A stretch of 64,000 nucleotides of DNA from Streptomyces sp. NRRL S-37 (GTDB taxonomy: Bacteria; Actinomycetota; Actinomycetes; Streptomycetales; Streptomycetaceae): assembly GCF_000721605.1 (NCBI RefSeq), contig NZ_JOIZ01000027.1, forward strand, positions 54,096-118,095, in the 5' to 3' direction. Below the pieces are notes generated by a model. It saw only the letters and a program-made list of their open reading frames with translations, did no database searches and was not told the DNA's origin. The position numbers and the translations under genes were made by a program. Positions 34,194 to 46,054 of the stretch are shown here, piece by piece (within the stretch, counting starts at the first letter, position 1; each line of letters opens with the position of its first letter).

Positions 34194-35203
34194 GCCGCCT
34201 CGACGGACTCCGTCCCCTGCCGGGCGCCGCCTTCCGGGGTGTTACGGCGCGAATCGATACGCGAGCGTGACGGCCACCGCACGTCGTACGCCCAGCCCAG
34301 CTGCTCGAACCAGCGGATCAACCGGGCGGAGGAATCCAGCTGCCAGCGCTCCACACCGTGCCGCGCCGACGTCGGGTCGGCGTGGTGCAGGTTGTGCCAG
34401 GACTCACCGCAGGACAGGACCGCCAGCCACCACACATTGCCCGAACGGTCCCGCGACTTGAACGGACGCTTGCCGACCGCGTGACAGATCGAGTTGATCG
34501 ACCACGTCACATGGTGCAGCAACGCCACCCGGACGAGTGACCCCCAGAAGAAGCCGGTGAACGCACCCCACCAGGACATCGTGACCAGACCGCCGATCAG
34601 CGCGGGCAGCGCCAGCGACAGCGCCGTCCACAGGACGAACTGCCGGGAGATCGCCCGCAGCGTCCGGTCCTTGACCAGATCCGGCGCGTACTTGTCCTGC
34701 GGCGTCTGCTCCTCGTCGAACATCCAGCCGATGTGCGCCCACCACAGGCCCTTCATCAACGCCGGAACCGTCTCCCCGTACTTCCACGGCGAATGCGGGT
34801 CGCCCTCGGCGTCGGAGAACTTGTGGTGCTTGCGGTGGTCGGCCACCCACCGCACCAGCGGACCCTCCACCGCCATCGACCCGGCGATCGCCAGCGCGAT
34901 CTTCAACGGCCGCTTCGCCTTGAACGAACCGTGCGTGAAGTGGCGGTGGAAACCGATGGTGATGCCGTGGCAGCCGAGGTAGTAGAAGAAGACCAGCAGA
35001 CCGAGGTCCAGCCAGCTCACCCCCCACCCCCACGCCAGCGGCACCGCCGCCACCAGCGCCAGGAACGGGACGGTGATGAAGAGCAGCAGCGTGATCTGCT
35101 CGATGGAGCGCTTGCGCTCACCGCCCAGCGTGGCGGACGGCACGGCGCCGCCGGACTCGGGTTGTTTCGGAGCTTCGTGCAGCACGTCGGAGCCTGAGGT
35201 CAT
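34190..35203 (-). CDS. Acyl-CoA / fatty-acid desaturase
   Basis: 337 residues, integral membrane di-iron enzyme. All three histidine boxes are present: HRHFTH (86-91), HRKHH (123-127) and HNLHH (about 276). Membrane helices lie before box 1 and between boxes 2 and 3. It would introduce a cis double bond, probably delta-9, into stearoyl-type acyl chains to adjust membrane fluidity. First gene of an operon with the TetR gene, divergent from ppc. Confidence 0.92.
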   Translation of the reverse strand: MTSGSDVLHEAPKQPESGGAVPSATLGGERKRSIEQITLLLFITVPFLALVAAVPLAWGWGVSWLDLGLLVFFYYLGCHGITIGFHRHFTHGSFKAKRPLKIALAIAGSMAVEGPLVRWVADHRKHHKFSDAEGDPHSPWKYGETVPALMKGLWWAHIGWMFDEEQTPQDKYAPDLVKDRTLRAISRQFVLWTALSLALPALIGGLVTMSWWGAFTGFFWGSLVRVALLHHVTWSINSICHAVGKRPFKSRDRSGNVWWLAVLSCGESWHNLHHADPTSARHGVERWQLDSSARLIRWFEQLGWAYDVRWPSRSRIDSRRNTPEGGARQGTESVEAA

Positions 35204-35268
35204 GCGTGTCCCCTGTGGGGTATGTGGACTGAGGGTGGGTACCGGGCCGCCGGAAACGCGCTGTGTTC

Positions 35269-35299
35269 CTTACGCTTCCGTAACCTACGGCAACGTAAG
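35269..35299. promoter_or_regulatory. Nested palindromic operator of the desaturase operon
   Basis: Outer arms CTTACG/CGTAAG and inner arms CCGTA/TACGG are perfectly complementary around a common centre with 3-base gaps, a 31-bp dyad. TetR proteins often bind such TACG/CGTA dyads, sometimes as two dimers. It lies 66 bp upstream of the desaturase start and 196 bp upstream of ppc. Confidence 0.65.
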
Positions 35300-35494
35300 T
35301 ATGGCAGCGCGTAGCCCGTCGGCAAGAGCCCGTCGGCCTGCGCGTCCGGGTCGAGACCTATCCTTGAAGTCGGTCGGACAGCGCGGTCCGCTCTGATTTC
35401 TTCCCGGACGTCCGGCCCGAAGCGGCACACGCCGCGCGAGACGCCGTCCGGGTTCCCTCCCAGACGAGCTTCAACACTGCAAGGAGCCGCACCT

Positions 35495-38227
<2,733 letters not shown>

Positions 38228-38235
38228 CCCGACAC

Positions 38236-38287
38236 GACGAAAAGGGGTGCCCCCGGCCACGTACGGCCGGGGGCACCCCTTTTCGTC
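38236..38287. terminator. 23-bp perfect hairpin terminator after ppc
   Basis: Perfect 23-bp arms with a 6-base loop (ACGTAC) begin 9 bp after the ppc stop; a four-T run occurs within the right arm. Part of the right arm is repeated just downstream (about 38295-38317). As AAAA/TTTT occur on both sides it may work in both directions and also end the convergent transcript. Confidence 0.85.
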
Positions 38288-38335
38288 CTCGTACGGGCAG
38301 GGCACCCCTTCGTCCTCGTCCTGTGCGGCTCCGTC

Positions 38336-38821
38336 CTACACGGCCAGGAAAGCCGCCGTCAGCAACGCCGTCCCCGACAGCGCCAGCACCCACGCCGCCC
38401 GCGTCCGCAGCAGACCACCCGCCACGACCACCGACGCCAGCAGCAGCGCACCGCCCAGCGGAACCCACGCGTACAGAATCCCGGCCGGACCCGCACGCAC
38501 GGCGTCCGTACCACCCGGCTTCAGCACCACCGCGTACGTCCGCCCCACCGCCACGGCCACCGACTTCTCCAGCACGACCTCCGCACGCGGCTGCGACCCC
38601 GGCGACAGCGGCGTGTACGGCCCCGTACACGCCGTCGCGCCGCACCGCGCCACCGCCACCGTGCCGCGCTCACGCCCCTTCGTCAGCATCGCGTGCTGCG
38701 CCGTGCCCCACGACGCCCACACACCCGCGACCAGGATCAGCACGGCGACCGTGCCCATCGCCGCGAACCGGCCGAACCGCAGGGCGGACGAGCCACGGGA
38801 GGAGCGGGCAGCGCGAGACAT
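38336..38821 (-). CDS. Hypothetical membrane protein, three helices
   Basis: 161 residues. One helix after a basic N-terminus (AAMGTVAVLILVAGVWASWG), an extracytoplasmic segment with two Cys (ARCGATACTG) that could form a disulfide, then two helices at the C-terminus (ILYAWVPLGGALLLASVVVAGGLL and AAWVLALSGTALLTAAFLAV). I do not recognise a family. Transcribed toward the ppc terminator. Confidence 0.72.
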   Translation of the reverse strand: MSRAARSSRGSSALRFGRFAAMGTVAVLILVAGVWASWGTAQHAMLTKGRERGTVAVARCGATACTGPYTPLSPGSQPRAEVVLEKSVAVAVGRTYAVVLKPGGTDAVRAGPAGILYAWVPLGGALLLASVVVAGGLLRTRAAWVLALSGTALLTAAFLAV

Positions 38822-38946
38822 GGCCGAGATCCTTGGCCATGACCTTGCGGTCGGTCAACTCCGGGCGGGGTCCGACGGACCCCGGCGGGACTCCGGCGAA
38901 GTTCCGGCGGGGCTCCGAAGAGGAGACAAGCCCACCGACGCACCCC

Positions 38947-39543
38947 TCACGAGTTGTACGTACTCTGCGCCCGCTCCAGCCCCTCGATCACCAGACACTC
39001 CACCGCATCCGCCGCCCGGTCCACGAAGTAGTCCAGCTCCTTGCGCTCCGTCGACGAGAAATCCTTCAGCACGAAATCCGCCACCTGCATCCGCCCCGGC
39101 GGCCGCCCGATCCCGAACCGCGCCCGGTGGTACTCCCGCCCGAACGCCTTCGTCAGCGACTTCAGCCCGTTGTGACCGTTGTCCCCGCCACCCAGCTTCA
39201 GCCGCAGCGTCCCGTAATCGATGTCCAGCTCGTCATGGACCGCGACCACCCGTTCCGCCGGCACCTTGTAGAACTCCCGCAGCGCGTTCACCGGCCCGCC
39301 CGACAGATTCATGTACGACATCGGCTTCGCCAGCACCACCCGCCGGTTCGCCGGCCCCGGCGGACCGATCCGCCCCTCCACCACCTGCGCCTGCGCCTTC
39401 CCCGCCCGCTTGAACCGGCCCCCCACCCGCTCCGCCAGCAGATCCGCCACCATGAACCCCACATTGTGGCGGTTCATCGCGTACTCCGGCCCCGGATTGC
39501 CCAGCCCCACGATCAGCCAGGGACCCGCCGCATCCATCGTCAC
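38947..39543 (-). CDS. pth: Peptidyl-tRNA hydrolase
   Basis: 198 residues. Family blocks: [25 protein letters not shown] with catalytic His in [45 protein letters not shown] and [10 protein letters not shown]. It releases peptides from tRNA after drop-off. GTG start at 39543 with GGGAGA 7 bases upstream; the ATG two codons in is less likely. It follows rplY on the same strand, 76 bp apart. Confidence 0.95.
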   Translation of the reverse strand: MTMDAAGPWLIVGLGNPGPEYAMNRHNVGFMVADLLAERVGGRFKRAGKAQAQVVEGRIGPPGPANRRVVLAKPMSYMNLSGGPVNALREFYKVPAERVVAVHDELDIDYGTLRLKLGGGDNGHNGLKSLTKAFGREYHRARFGIGRPPGRMQVADFVLKDFSSTERKELDYFVDRAADAVECLVIEGLERAQSTYNS

Positions 39544-39619
39544 GCCCGTGTCTCCCTCATACGCGTCGGCCGCTGCCCCGTACGGGAACAGCGGCCGACG
39601 AAACGACTCCGAAAGAGGA

Positions 39620-40213
39620 TCAGGCCTCGGCGGCCTCTTCACCCTCGGCACCCTCGGCGGGCGCCTCCTCGGCCTGCGCGGCCAGCACCTGGAGGACCAC
39701 CGCGTCCTCCTCGACGGCCAGCTTCACACCGTTCGGAAGCTTGACGTCCTTGGCCAGGACGGAGGCACCGGCCTCCAGACCCTCCACGGAGACGCTCACG
39801 CTCTCCGGGATGTGCGTGGCCTCGGCCTCGACCGGCAGCGCGACCAGCACGTGCTCCAGCAGGTTGCCACCCGGAGCCAGCTCGCCCTCGGCCTGCACCG
39901 GGATCTCGACCTGGACGGTCTCGCCGCGCTTCACCAGCTGCAGGTCCACGTGCTCCAGGAAACCCTTCAGCGGGTCACGCTGCACGGCCTTCGGGATCGC
40001 CAGCTCGTTCGTCTTGCCGTCGATGTCCAGCGCGATCAGCACGTTCGGCGTACGCAGCGCGAGCAGCAGCTCGTGACCCGGAAGGGTCAGGTGCAGCGGG
40101 TCCGAACCGTGCCCGTACAGCACACCCGGAACGTTGTTGTCACGACGGATACGGCGCGCGGCACCCTTGCCGAACTCGGTGCGCGTCGCGGCGGAGATCT
40201 TCACCTCGGACAT
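39620..40213 (-). CDS. rplY: 50S ribosomal protein L25/Ctc (TL5 type)
   Basis: 197 residues: N-terminal L25 domain ([41 protein letters not shown]), C-terminal TL5/Ctc domain and an acidic Ala/Glu tail ([14 protein letters not shown]). It binds 5S rRNA; Ctc-type proteins are stress related. ATG at 40213 with GAGGAG 5 bases upstream. The rplY-pth order is conserved in actinobacteria. Confidence 0.95.
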   Translation of the reverse strand: MSEVKISAATRTEFGKGAARRIRRDNNVPGVLYGHGSDPLHLTLPGHELLLALRTPNVLIALDIDGKTNELAIPKAVQRDPLKGFLEHVDLQLVKRGETVQVEIPVQAEGELAPGGNLLEHVLVALPVEAEATHIPESVSVSVEGLEAGASVLAKDVKLPNGVKLAVEEDAVVLQVLAAQAEEAPAEGAEGEEAAEA

Positions 40214-40383
40214 GGTCACTCCTCGAAGTCAGAAACGGACGTGGTCACCCGGCCACGAACGGCCTGCTACGAAGAGCGCGTCGATAACGGACCACCGAAC
40301 CCGCCTCACGAAAAGCGGAACGGCCTCCCTCGCCGAGCAACTTCGACAGTCTACTCGGACCAGGAGGCCGCACCCAAAACGAT

Positions 40384-40400
40384 CACCGGGAGGCCCGGTG
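40384..40400 (-). terminator. Short hairpin after prs
   Basis: CACCGGG and CCCGGTG with a 3-base loop, read on the minus strand 30 bp after the prs stop and followed by ATCGTTTT. It looks like an intrinsic terminator or attenuator between prs and rplY. Confidence 0.6.
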
Positions 40401-40430
40401 CAGAACCCTTACTGCAAGGACCGCACCGGA

Positions 40431-41411
40431 CTACTGCTCGTCGAACAGACTCGTCACCGAACCGTCCCGGAACACCTCACGCACCGCACGCGCGATCGTC
40501 GGCGCGATCGACAACACCTTGATCTTGTCCAGGGACTCACCCAGCTCACCCGGCGTCGGCAGCGTGTTCGTGAACACGAACTCACTCACCCGCGAGTTCT
40601 TCAACCGGTCCGCCGCCGGACCCGACAGCACACCGTGCGTCGCCGTCACGATCACGTCCTCCGCACCGTGCGCGAACAACGCGTCCGCCGCGGCACAGAT
40701 CGTGCCACCCGTGTCGATCATGTCGTCCACGAGGACACAGATACGGCCCTCCACGTCACCCACGACCTCATGCACCGTGACCTGGTTCGCCACGTCCTTG
40801 TCACGCCGCTTGTGCACGATCGCCAGCGGCGCACCCAGCCGGTCGCACCAACGGTCCGCCACCCGCACCCGGCCCGCGTCCGGAGACACCACCGTCAGCT
40901 TGGAGCGGTCCACCTTCGCACCCACGTAGTCCGCCAGAAGCGGCAGCGCGAAGAGATGGTCGACGGGTCCGTCGAAGAAGCCCTGGATCTGATCCGTGTG
41001 CAGATCCACGGCCAGCAGCCGGTCCGCACCCGCCGTCTTCATCAGGTCCGCGATCAGACGCGCCGAGATCGGTTCACGACCCCGGTGCTTCTTGTCCTGC
41101 CGCGCGTAACCGTAGAACGGCACGATCACCGTGATGGACCTGGCCGACGCACGCTTCAACGCGTCGATCATGATCAACTGCTCCATGATCCACTTGTTGA
41201 TCGGAGCAGTGTGGCTCTGGATCAGGAAACAGTCGGCACCACGAGCCGACTCCTGATACCGCACATAGATCTCACCATTGGCGAAGTCGAACGCCTTCGT
41301 CGGCACGACCCCGACATCCAGCTGTTGGGCGACCTCCTCGGCAAGCTCGGGGTGGGCGCGGCCGGAGAAGAACATCATCTTCTTCTCGCCGGTCGTCTTG
41401 ATCCCGGTCAC
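40431..41411 (-). CDS. prs: Ribose-phosphate pyrophosphokinase (PRPP synthetase)
   Basis: 326 residues. FDFANGEIYVRY, DCFLIQSHTAPINKWIME, VPFYGYARQDKKHRGREPISA (ATP site), AVDLHTDQIQGFF, VVSPDAGRVRVAD and the PRPP loop CVLVDDMIDTGGTI are all present. It makes PRPP for nucleotide, histidine and tryptophan synthesis. GTG start with GAGGAG 8 bases upstream. It lies 88 bp after glmU on the same strand. Confidence 0.96.
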   Translation of the reverse strand: MTGIKTTGEKKMMFFSGRAHPELAEEVAQQLDVGVVPTKAFDFANGEIYVRYQESARGADCFLIQSHTAPINKWIMEQLIMIDALKRASARSITVIVPFYGYARQDKKHRGREPISARLIADLMKTAGADRLLAVDLHTDQIQGFFDGPVDHLFALPLLADYVGAKVDRSKLTVVSPDAGRVRVADRWCDRLGAPLAIVHKRRDKDVANQVTVHEVVGDVEGRICVLVDDMIDTGGTICAAADALFAHGAEDVIVTATHGVLSGPAADRLKNSRVSEFVFTNTLPTPGELGESLDKIKVLSIAPTIARAVREVFRDGSVTSLFDEQ

Positions 41412-41499
41412 AGCACAATCTCCTCAGAGGTGTCGCAACTGATGGCGGTGCGGAAACGCACTTATCACGGTACGCCCTGTCCGACAGGGACGAATCCGG

Positions 41500-42945
41500 T
41501 CAGTCCTCGGCAGCCGGCTCCCGCGAAGCCGCCTCCGCCGCCTTCGCGGCAGCACTCCCCGGACGCTTACGAGCCACCCAACCCTCGATATTCCGCTGCT
41601 GGCCACGGGCCACAGCCAGCGAACCCGGCGGCACATCCTTCGTGATCACCGACCCGGCAGCCGTATAAGCACCGTCCCCGATCGTGACAGGCGCCACAAA
41701 CATGTTGTCCGAACCCGTCCTGCAGTGCGACCCGACCGTCGTGTGATGTTTGTCCTGCCCGTCGTAATTGACGAACACGCTTGCCGCACCGATGTTCGAG
41801 AAGTCGCCGATCGTCGCGTCACCCACATACGACAGGTGCGGAACCTTCGTCCCCTCACCGATCGACGCGTTCTTCGTCTCCACGTACGTACCGATCTTGG
41901 CCTTGCGCGCCAGCCGCGACCCCGGCCGCAGATACGCATACGGCCCCACACTCGCCTCAGGACCTACCTCGGCACCCACGGCCACCGCGTTGTCCACCCG
42001 CGCACCCGCACCCACCCGCGTATCCGTCAACCGCGAGTTCGGCCCCACCTCGCACCCCTCGGCGAGATGCGTCGCCCCGTGCAACTGCGTCCCCGGGTGA
42101 ACCACCACGTCCTGCTCGAACGTCACCGTGACATCGACCCACGTCGTGGCCGGGTCGATCACGGTGACCCCGGACAGCATGGCGGCCGTCAGCAACCGGT
42201 CGTTCAGGATCCGCCGTGCCTCGGAGAGCTGCACCCGGTTGTTGATCCCCGCGATCTCACGGTGGTCCCCCGCCACCGACGCACCCACCCGGTGCCCCGC
42301 CTCACGCAGGATCCCGAGCACATCCGTCAGGTACTCCTCACCCTGACTGTTGTCCGTCCGCACCCTCTTCAACGCGTCCGCCAACAACGCCCCGTCGAAC
42401 GCGAACACACCCGAATTGATCTCCCGGATCGCCCGCTGCGCCTCCGACGCGTCCTTGTGCTCCACGATCGCCGTCACGGCACCACTGTCGTCCCGCACGA
42501 TCCGCCCGTAACCGGTCGCGTCCGGCACCTCCGCCGTCAGCACCGTCACCGCGTTGCCGTCGGCGGAGTGCGTGGCCGACAACCGCCGCAGCGTCTCACC
42601 CGTCAGCAACGGGGTGTCACCACATACCACGACCACGGTCCCGTCCACGGAACCGCCCAGCTCCTCCAGCCCCATCCGCACGGCATGACCCGTGCCGTTC
42701 TGCTCCGCCTGCACGGCGGTACGCACGTCCGGGGCGACCTCGGCGAGATGCGCGGTCACCTTCTCGCGGGCGTGACCCACGACGACGACCAGATGCTCCG
42801 GCTCCAGCTCACCGGCTGCGGCGAGCACATGACCCACCAGGGAACGGCCACAGATGTCGTGCAGGACCTTCGGTGTGGCCGACTTCATACGGGTGCCCTC
42901 ACCCGCTGCGAGAACGACGACGGCTGCCGGGCGACTGGTGCTCAC
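41500..42945 (-). CDS. glmU: Bifunctional UDP-N-acetylglucosamine pyrophosphorylase / glucosamine-1-P acetyltransferase
   Basis: 481 residues. N-terminal uridylyltransferase: [21 protein letters not shown] with the LxxGxGTxM-K signature, [15 protein letters not shown]-terminal left-handed beta-helix acetyltransferase from about residue 265: [42 protein letters not shown]. It makes UDP-GlcNAc for peptidoglycan. GTG start. glmU, prs and rplY follow each other on the minus strand. Confidence 0.96.
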   Translation of the reverse strand: MSTSRPAAVVVLAAGEGTRMKSATPKVLHDICGRSLVGHVLAAAGELEPEHLVVVVGHAREKVTAHLAEVAPDVRTAVQAEQNGTGHAVRMGLEELGGSVDGTVVVVCGDTPLLTGETLRRLSATHSADGNAVTVLTAEVPDATGYGRIVRDDSGAVTAIVEHKDASEAQRAIREINSGVFAFDGALLADALKRVRTDNSQGEEYLTDVLGILREAGHRVGASVAGDHREIAGINNRVQLSEARRILNDRLLTAAMLSGVTVIDPATTWVDVTVTFEQDVVVHPGTQLHGATHLAEGCEVGPNSRLTDTRVGAGARVDNAVAVGAEVGPEASVGPYAYLRPGSRLARKAKIGTYVETKNASIGEGTKVPHLSYVGDATIGDFSNIGAASVFVNYDGQDKHHTTVGSHCRTGSDNMFVAPVTIGDGAYTAAGSVITKDVPPGSLAVARGQQRNIEGWVARKRPGSAAAKAAEAASREPAAED

Positions 42946-43025
42946 GGGATGCCCTTCGGCTGTGATGGGGGAGGGGGTGACATCCGCAGGATACCGGGGT
43001 GTTTGTGGGGGGACATGAGAGCGGA

Positions 43026-43050
43026 CCCTGACCGGGGTGACCGGTCAGGG
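43026..43050 (-). terminator. Hairpin terminator after tRNA-Gln
   Basis: CCCTGACCGG and CCGGTCAGGG, perfect 10-bp stem with a 5-base loop, lies 19 bases past the 3' end of the tRNA in its direction of transcription. Confidence 0.65.
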
Positions 43051-43068
43051 CCCGAACTTGAGCATGTG

Positions 43069-43139
43069 CTCCCGGGGGAGGACTCGAACCCCCATGATCA
43101 GAACCAAAATCTGACGTCTTGCCCTTAGACGACCCGGGA
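43069..43139 (-). tRNA. tRNA-Gln(TTG)
   Basis: On the minus strand the acceptor arms TCCCGGG and CCCGGGA pair fully. The anticodon stem TCAGA/TCTGA encloses the loop TTTTGGT with anticodon TTG. The T arm GGGGG-TTCGAGT-CCTCC is standard. CCA is not encoded. The gene is separated from the stop of the upstream protein gene by only 6 bases and from glmU by about 120. Confidence 0.92.
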
Positions 43140-43145
43140 TTACCG

Positions 43146-43604
43146 CTATGTCCGATTTCGTAGATCGGTTGCGGTGGCAGCCCCTACTATGCCGTACCAC
43201 CAGCCTTCGATGCGACGGTACAGCTCGGCTCCGTCCCGAACGTCGACACGAAGGCATCCGCGGTAGCTGTCGGCGGTGTTCTTGCGGTTGGTGAGTGGGT
43301 TGTGTCTCTTGAGGGTGGTCTTCATGAGCCTGCTTGTGTCGATGCCCACGTGATGGGCCCAGAACTCCTCCGCGGCTGCCACATCGGCGCTCTCGTGGAT
43401 CTGCACCGCGAATCTGAGATTCGCCGGGTCCACGTCGAGCAGGTTGAGCCAGGCCATGAAGACCGTGATCATGTCCGGGTCACTGTTGACGAAAGTGATG
43501 CGCTCCCGGCGGCTGTAGGACTTGCTCTTCGCGCCTTCGGCCCAGTAGAGACCGACGCCGATTACGAAAAGCTCGCGGTCGGTCAGCGTGCCGATTTCGC
43601 TCAT
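43146..43604 (-). CDS. LAGLIDADG-like hypothetical protein next to tRNA-Gln
   Basis: 152 residues. The stretch ELFVIGVGLYWAEGAKSK followed by ERITFVNSDPDMITVFMAWLNLL looks like the LAGLIDADG helix and following strands of homing endonucleases (helix GLxxxEG, then phage-like FxNSDxxMI). The rest (RFAVQIHES, KTTLKRHNP, YRGCLRVDVRDGAELYRRIEGWW) recurs in many actinobacterial hypothetical proteins as I recall them. Endonuclease activity is inference only. ATG overlaps the stop of the HTH gene by 4 bp, and its own stop is 6 bp from the tRNA. Confidence 0.7.
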   Translation of the reverse strand: MSEIGTLTDRELFVIGVGLYWAEGAKSKSYSRRERITFVNSDPDMITVFMAWLNLLDVDPANLRFAVQIHESADVAAAEEFWAHHVGIDTSRLMKTTLKRHNPLTNRKNTADSYRGCLRVDVRDGAELYRRIEGWWYGIVGAATATDLRNRT

Positions 43605-44026
43605 GCCTGCTGTTTGGTGCGTTGTCGTTTCTCCTCGCGCAGCTGGAGCGTGGCCTCCCAGCCGCGTTTTGCGATCGCCGAAGCCTCCTCGCGGGTTCGC
43701 GCCGGGCGCTCCGGCTTCGGCAGATCCCGGACCCACAGCGAGATCGAGCTCTTCGAGCAGCCCAGTTCGACCTGGATCTGGTCGTACGTCCAGCCCTGGA
43801 GCCGGAGCTCCCTCGCCTTGTCCCGTAGGTCGTCCTTGGCGTTCGGTCGTTTGGTCCATTCCGGGGCCGGCTCGCCCTGGAGGAGGCGGTTGAGGATGTC
43901 GTTGTTGTCGACGTGGAGCCGGTCGCGGATCTGGCGTCGGCTCAGTCCCGCCCGTCGCAGGGCGACCGCCTGTTCCCGTAGGCCTTCGAAGTCGGCGTAT
44001 TTGCCGGGTGCATGTGTCACACGCAT
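43601..44026 (-). CDS. Helix-turn-helix protein paired with the LAGLIDADG-like gene
   Basis: 141 residues with two HTH-like segments: EQAVALRRAGLSRRQIRDRLHV (about 18-39) and ARELRLQGWTYDQIQVELGCSKSSISLWV (about 71-99), the second being the Hin/terminase-small-subunit type. The C-terminus is a basic helix (KRGWEATLQLREEKRQRTKQ). It would bind DNA and is translationally coupled to the following gene. Start at ATG 44026 or GTG 44020; neither has a clear ribosome-binding site. Confidence 0.75.
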   Translation of the reverse strand: MRVTHAPGKYADFEGLREQAVALRRAGLSRRQIRDRLHVDNNDILNRLLQGEPAPEWTKRPNAKDDLRDKARELRLQGWTYDQIQVELGCSKSSISLWVRDLPKPERPARTREEASAIAKRGWEATLQLREEKRQRTKQQA

Positions 44027-44175
44027 ACCGTCCGGGCGGAATGGCCGGTTCCCCCCTCGAACGGTGTCCGATTCAGCAGTTCGAGGGATTTCGGGCCGTA
44101 TCGCATCCGAACGGTCACCCTGTGTGGTGTGGTCCGGGCGTGGAAACTCGCCGGAAAAGCGGAGCTTCCCGCCCG

Positions 44176-44181
44176 TAGGCT
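44176..44181 (+). promoter_or_regulatory. -10 box for a leaderless histidine-kinase transcript
   Basis: TAGGCT ends 6 bases before the ATG at 44188, with no ribosome-binding site present. The -35 region is poor. Confidence 0.4.
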
Positions 44182-44187
44182 GGACAC

Positions 44188-45498
44188 ATGACCACGACGG
44201 GGGAAGAGCTGGTGACGGCCCGGGGAGGGCCGTGGTGGTGGGACAGGCGGCGTAGTGCCGTGTTCGATGGGGGCCTCGCGGTGGTGTCCGCGCTGGAGTG
44301 CGGGCTGGAGGGGGTCCCGTTCGCGCGGGAGGCGGGGGTTCCGGCGGCCGTGGGGGTCGTGTTCGGTGTGCTGGCCGGTTCCGTGCTGGTGGTGCGGAGG
44401 CGGTGGCCGATCGCGGTGGTGCTGGTGGCGATCGCGGTGACGCCGGCCGCGATGGGGTTCCTGATGGGTGTCGTCGGTCTGTATTCGCTGGCCGCGTCCG
44501 AGGTGCCGCGCCGGATCATCGCGTCGCTGGCCGGGATGCAGTCGGTGGGCGTGCTCATCGTGATGTTCGTGCGGATGCGGCAGAACCTGGCGCGGGGGGA
44601 GCTGGACGTCGGGGACTGGATCGTGCCGTTCGCGTCGGTGACGATGGCGATCGGGGTGACGGCGCCGCCGTTGTTGCTGGGGTTGTACGTGGGGGCGCGG
44701 CGGCGGTTGATGGAGAGTCTGCGGGAGCGGGCGGACAGTCTGGAGCGGGAGCTTCAGTTGCTCGCGGAGCGGGCTGAGGAGCGGGCGGAGTGGGCTCGGG
44801 GTGAGGAGCGGACGCGGATCGCGCGTGAGATGCATGACGTGGTGGCGCACCGGGTGAGTTTGATGGTGGTGCATGCGGCGGCGTTGCAGGCGGTGGCGCG
44901 GAAGGATCCGGAGAAGGCGGTGCGGAATGCTGCTCTGGTGGGGGATATGGGGCGGCAGGCGTTGACGGAGTTGCGGGAGATGCTCGGGGTGTTGCGCTCG
45001 GGTGGGGACGGGGGGCAGCGGCGGGAGCGGGCGTCGGTGCCGTTGGCGGCGGTGGGGGTGGCTGCGGCGGCTGCGGCGTCTCGTGCGGTGGATGAGGGGG
45101 AGGGGCCTTGTCTGTCGGAGATCGAGGAGTTGGTGGGGCAGTCGGCGGCTGCGGGGATGGTGGTGGATCTGTCGGTGGTGGGGGAGTCGCGGTCGTGTGC
45201 GCGGGAGGTGGAGTCGACGGCGTATCGGGTGGTGCAGGAGGCGTTGACGAACGTGCACAAGCATGCGGCGGGTGCGAAGACGTATGTGCGTCTGGCGTAC
45301 CGGGTGTCGGAGATCGCGATGCAGGTGGAGAACGAGGCGCCGCCGGTGGTGGGGGCGGGGGTGTCGGCGGGGTTGCCGTCGGGGGGGAATGGTCTGGTGG
45401 GGATGAAGGAGCGGGTGTCGGCTTTGGGTGGGGTGTTTGTGTCGGGGCCGACGGATGCGGGGGGTTTTCGGGTGTCGGCGGTGATTCCGGCGTCGTAG
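44188..45498 (+). CDS. Orphan sensor histidine kinase (HisKA_3, NarL-type partner class)
   Basis: 436 residues. Five or so membrane helices fill residues 25-170, with little outside sequence, so the signal is probably in the membrane. A coiled linker leads to the dimerisation helix with phospho-accepting His216 in EERTRIAREMHDVVAHRVSLM. The ATPase has EALTNVHKHA (N box) and GNGLVGMKERV (G box). HisKA_3 kinases pair with LuxR-type regulators, but none is adjacent. Codons here end mostly in G, unlike the genes to the left. Confidence 0.9.
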   Translation: MTTTGEELVTARGGPWWWDRRRSAVFDGGLAVVSALECGLEGVPFAREAGVPAAVGVVFGVLAGSVLVVRRRWPIAVVLVAIAVTPAAMGFLMGVVGLYSLAASEVPRRIIASLAGMQSVGVLIVMFVRMRQNLARGELDVGDWIVPFASVTMAIGVTAPPLLLGLYVGARRRLMESLRERADSLERELQLLAERAEERAEWARGEERTRIAREMHDVVAHRVSLMVVHAAALQAVARKDPEKAVRNAALVGDMGRQALTELREMLGVLRSGGDGGQRRERASVPLAAVGVAAAAAASRAVDEGEGPCLSEIEELVGQSAAAGMVVDLSVVGESRSCAREVESTAYRVVQEALTNVHKHAAGAKTYVRLAYRVSEIAMQVENEAPPVVGAGVSAGLPSGGNGLVGMKERVSALGGVFVSGPTDAGGFRVSAVIPAS

Positions 45499-45539
45499 TC
45501 CGGGTGCGGTCCGGGTGTCGTCCGGTCGTCCTGTTGTGT

Positions 45540-46034
45540 TCAGCCGGTGGTGAGGCGGGTGGGCTGGATGCCGGTGACGAGGGTGGTGAGGGCGTGGTCG
45601 ATGTCGGGGCCGAGGTACCAGTCGCCGGTGTGGTCGAGGGCGTAGGTGCGGCCTTGGGCGTCGATGGCGAGGAGTGCTTGGGTGTCGGTTTCGGTGCCGA
45701 GGGGGCAGACCTCGGTGTCGAGGGCGCGGCCGAGGTCGCCGAGGGTGCGGGCGAGGTGGAGGCCGTGGAGGGGGTCGAGGTGGAGGGTGGAGGGGGCGAT
45801 CTGGCGGCCGGGGCCGCCGGGGGTGATGTGAAGTCCGCCGAATTCGGCCCAGGCTTCGACGGCGGCGGGGAAGACGGTGTGGCGGTGTCCTGCGGGTGAG
45901 GTGTGGTCGCGGAGGGTGTCGGCCCAGGTTTCGGCTTGTTTGATGTTCCAGCGGCCGGGTTGCCAGCCGGCGGTGCGCAGGGCTGCGTCGACGGGGACGG
46001 CGAAGCGGGTGGTGGAGGTGCGGTCGGTGTGCAT
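45540..46034 (-). CDS. SUKH-3 domain immunity-type protein
   Basis: 164 residues, a single SUKH-3 domain: RFAVPVDAALRTAGWQPGRW at the start, FPAAVEAWAEFGGLHI in the core and LAIDAQGRTYALDHTGDWYLGPDIDHAL at the end, all usual for the family. SUKH proteins are immunity factors that bind and block nuclease or deaminase toxins. It follows the deaminase gene, 20 bp downstream on the same strand, as expected for a toxin-immunity pair. Convergent with the kinase gene. Confidence 0.88.
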   Translation of the reverse strand: MHTDRTSTTRFAVPVDAALRTAGWQPGRWNIKQAETWADTLRDHTSPAGHRHTVFPAAVEAWAEFGGLHITPGGPGRQIAPSTLHLDPLHGLHLARTLGDLGRALDTEVCPLGTETDTQALLAIDAQGRTYALDHTGDWYLGPDIDHALTTLVTGIQPTRLTTG

Positions 46035-46054
46035 CTGCCTTTTGTTCGTCGGGG

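Noticed and set aside
43000..43140. Integrated element attachment site at tRNA-Gln
   Set aside because: No integrase, excisionase or second copy of the tRNA 3' end is visible within the window, so an att site cannot be supported.
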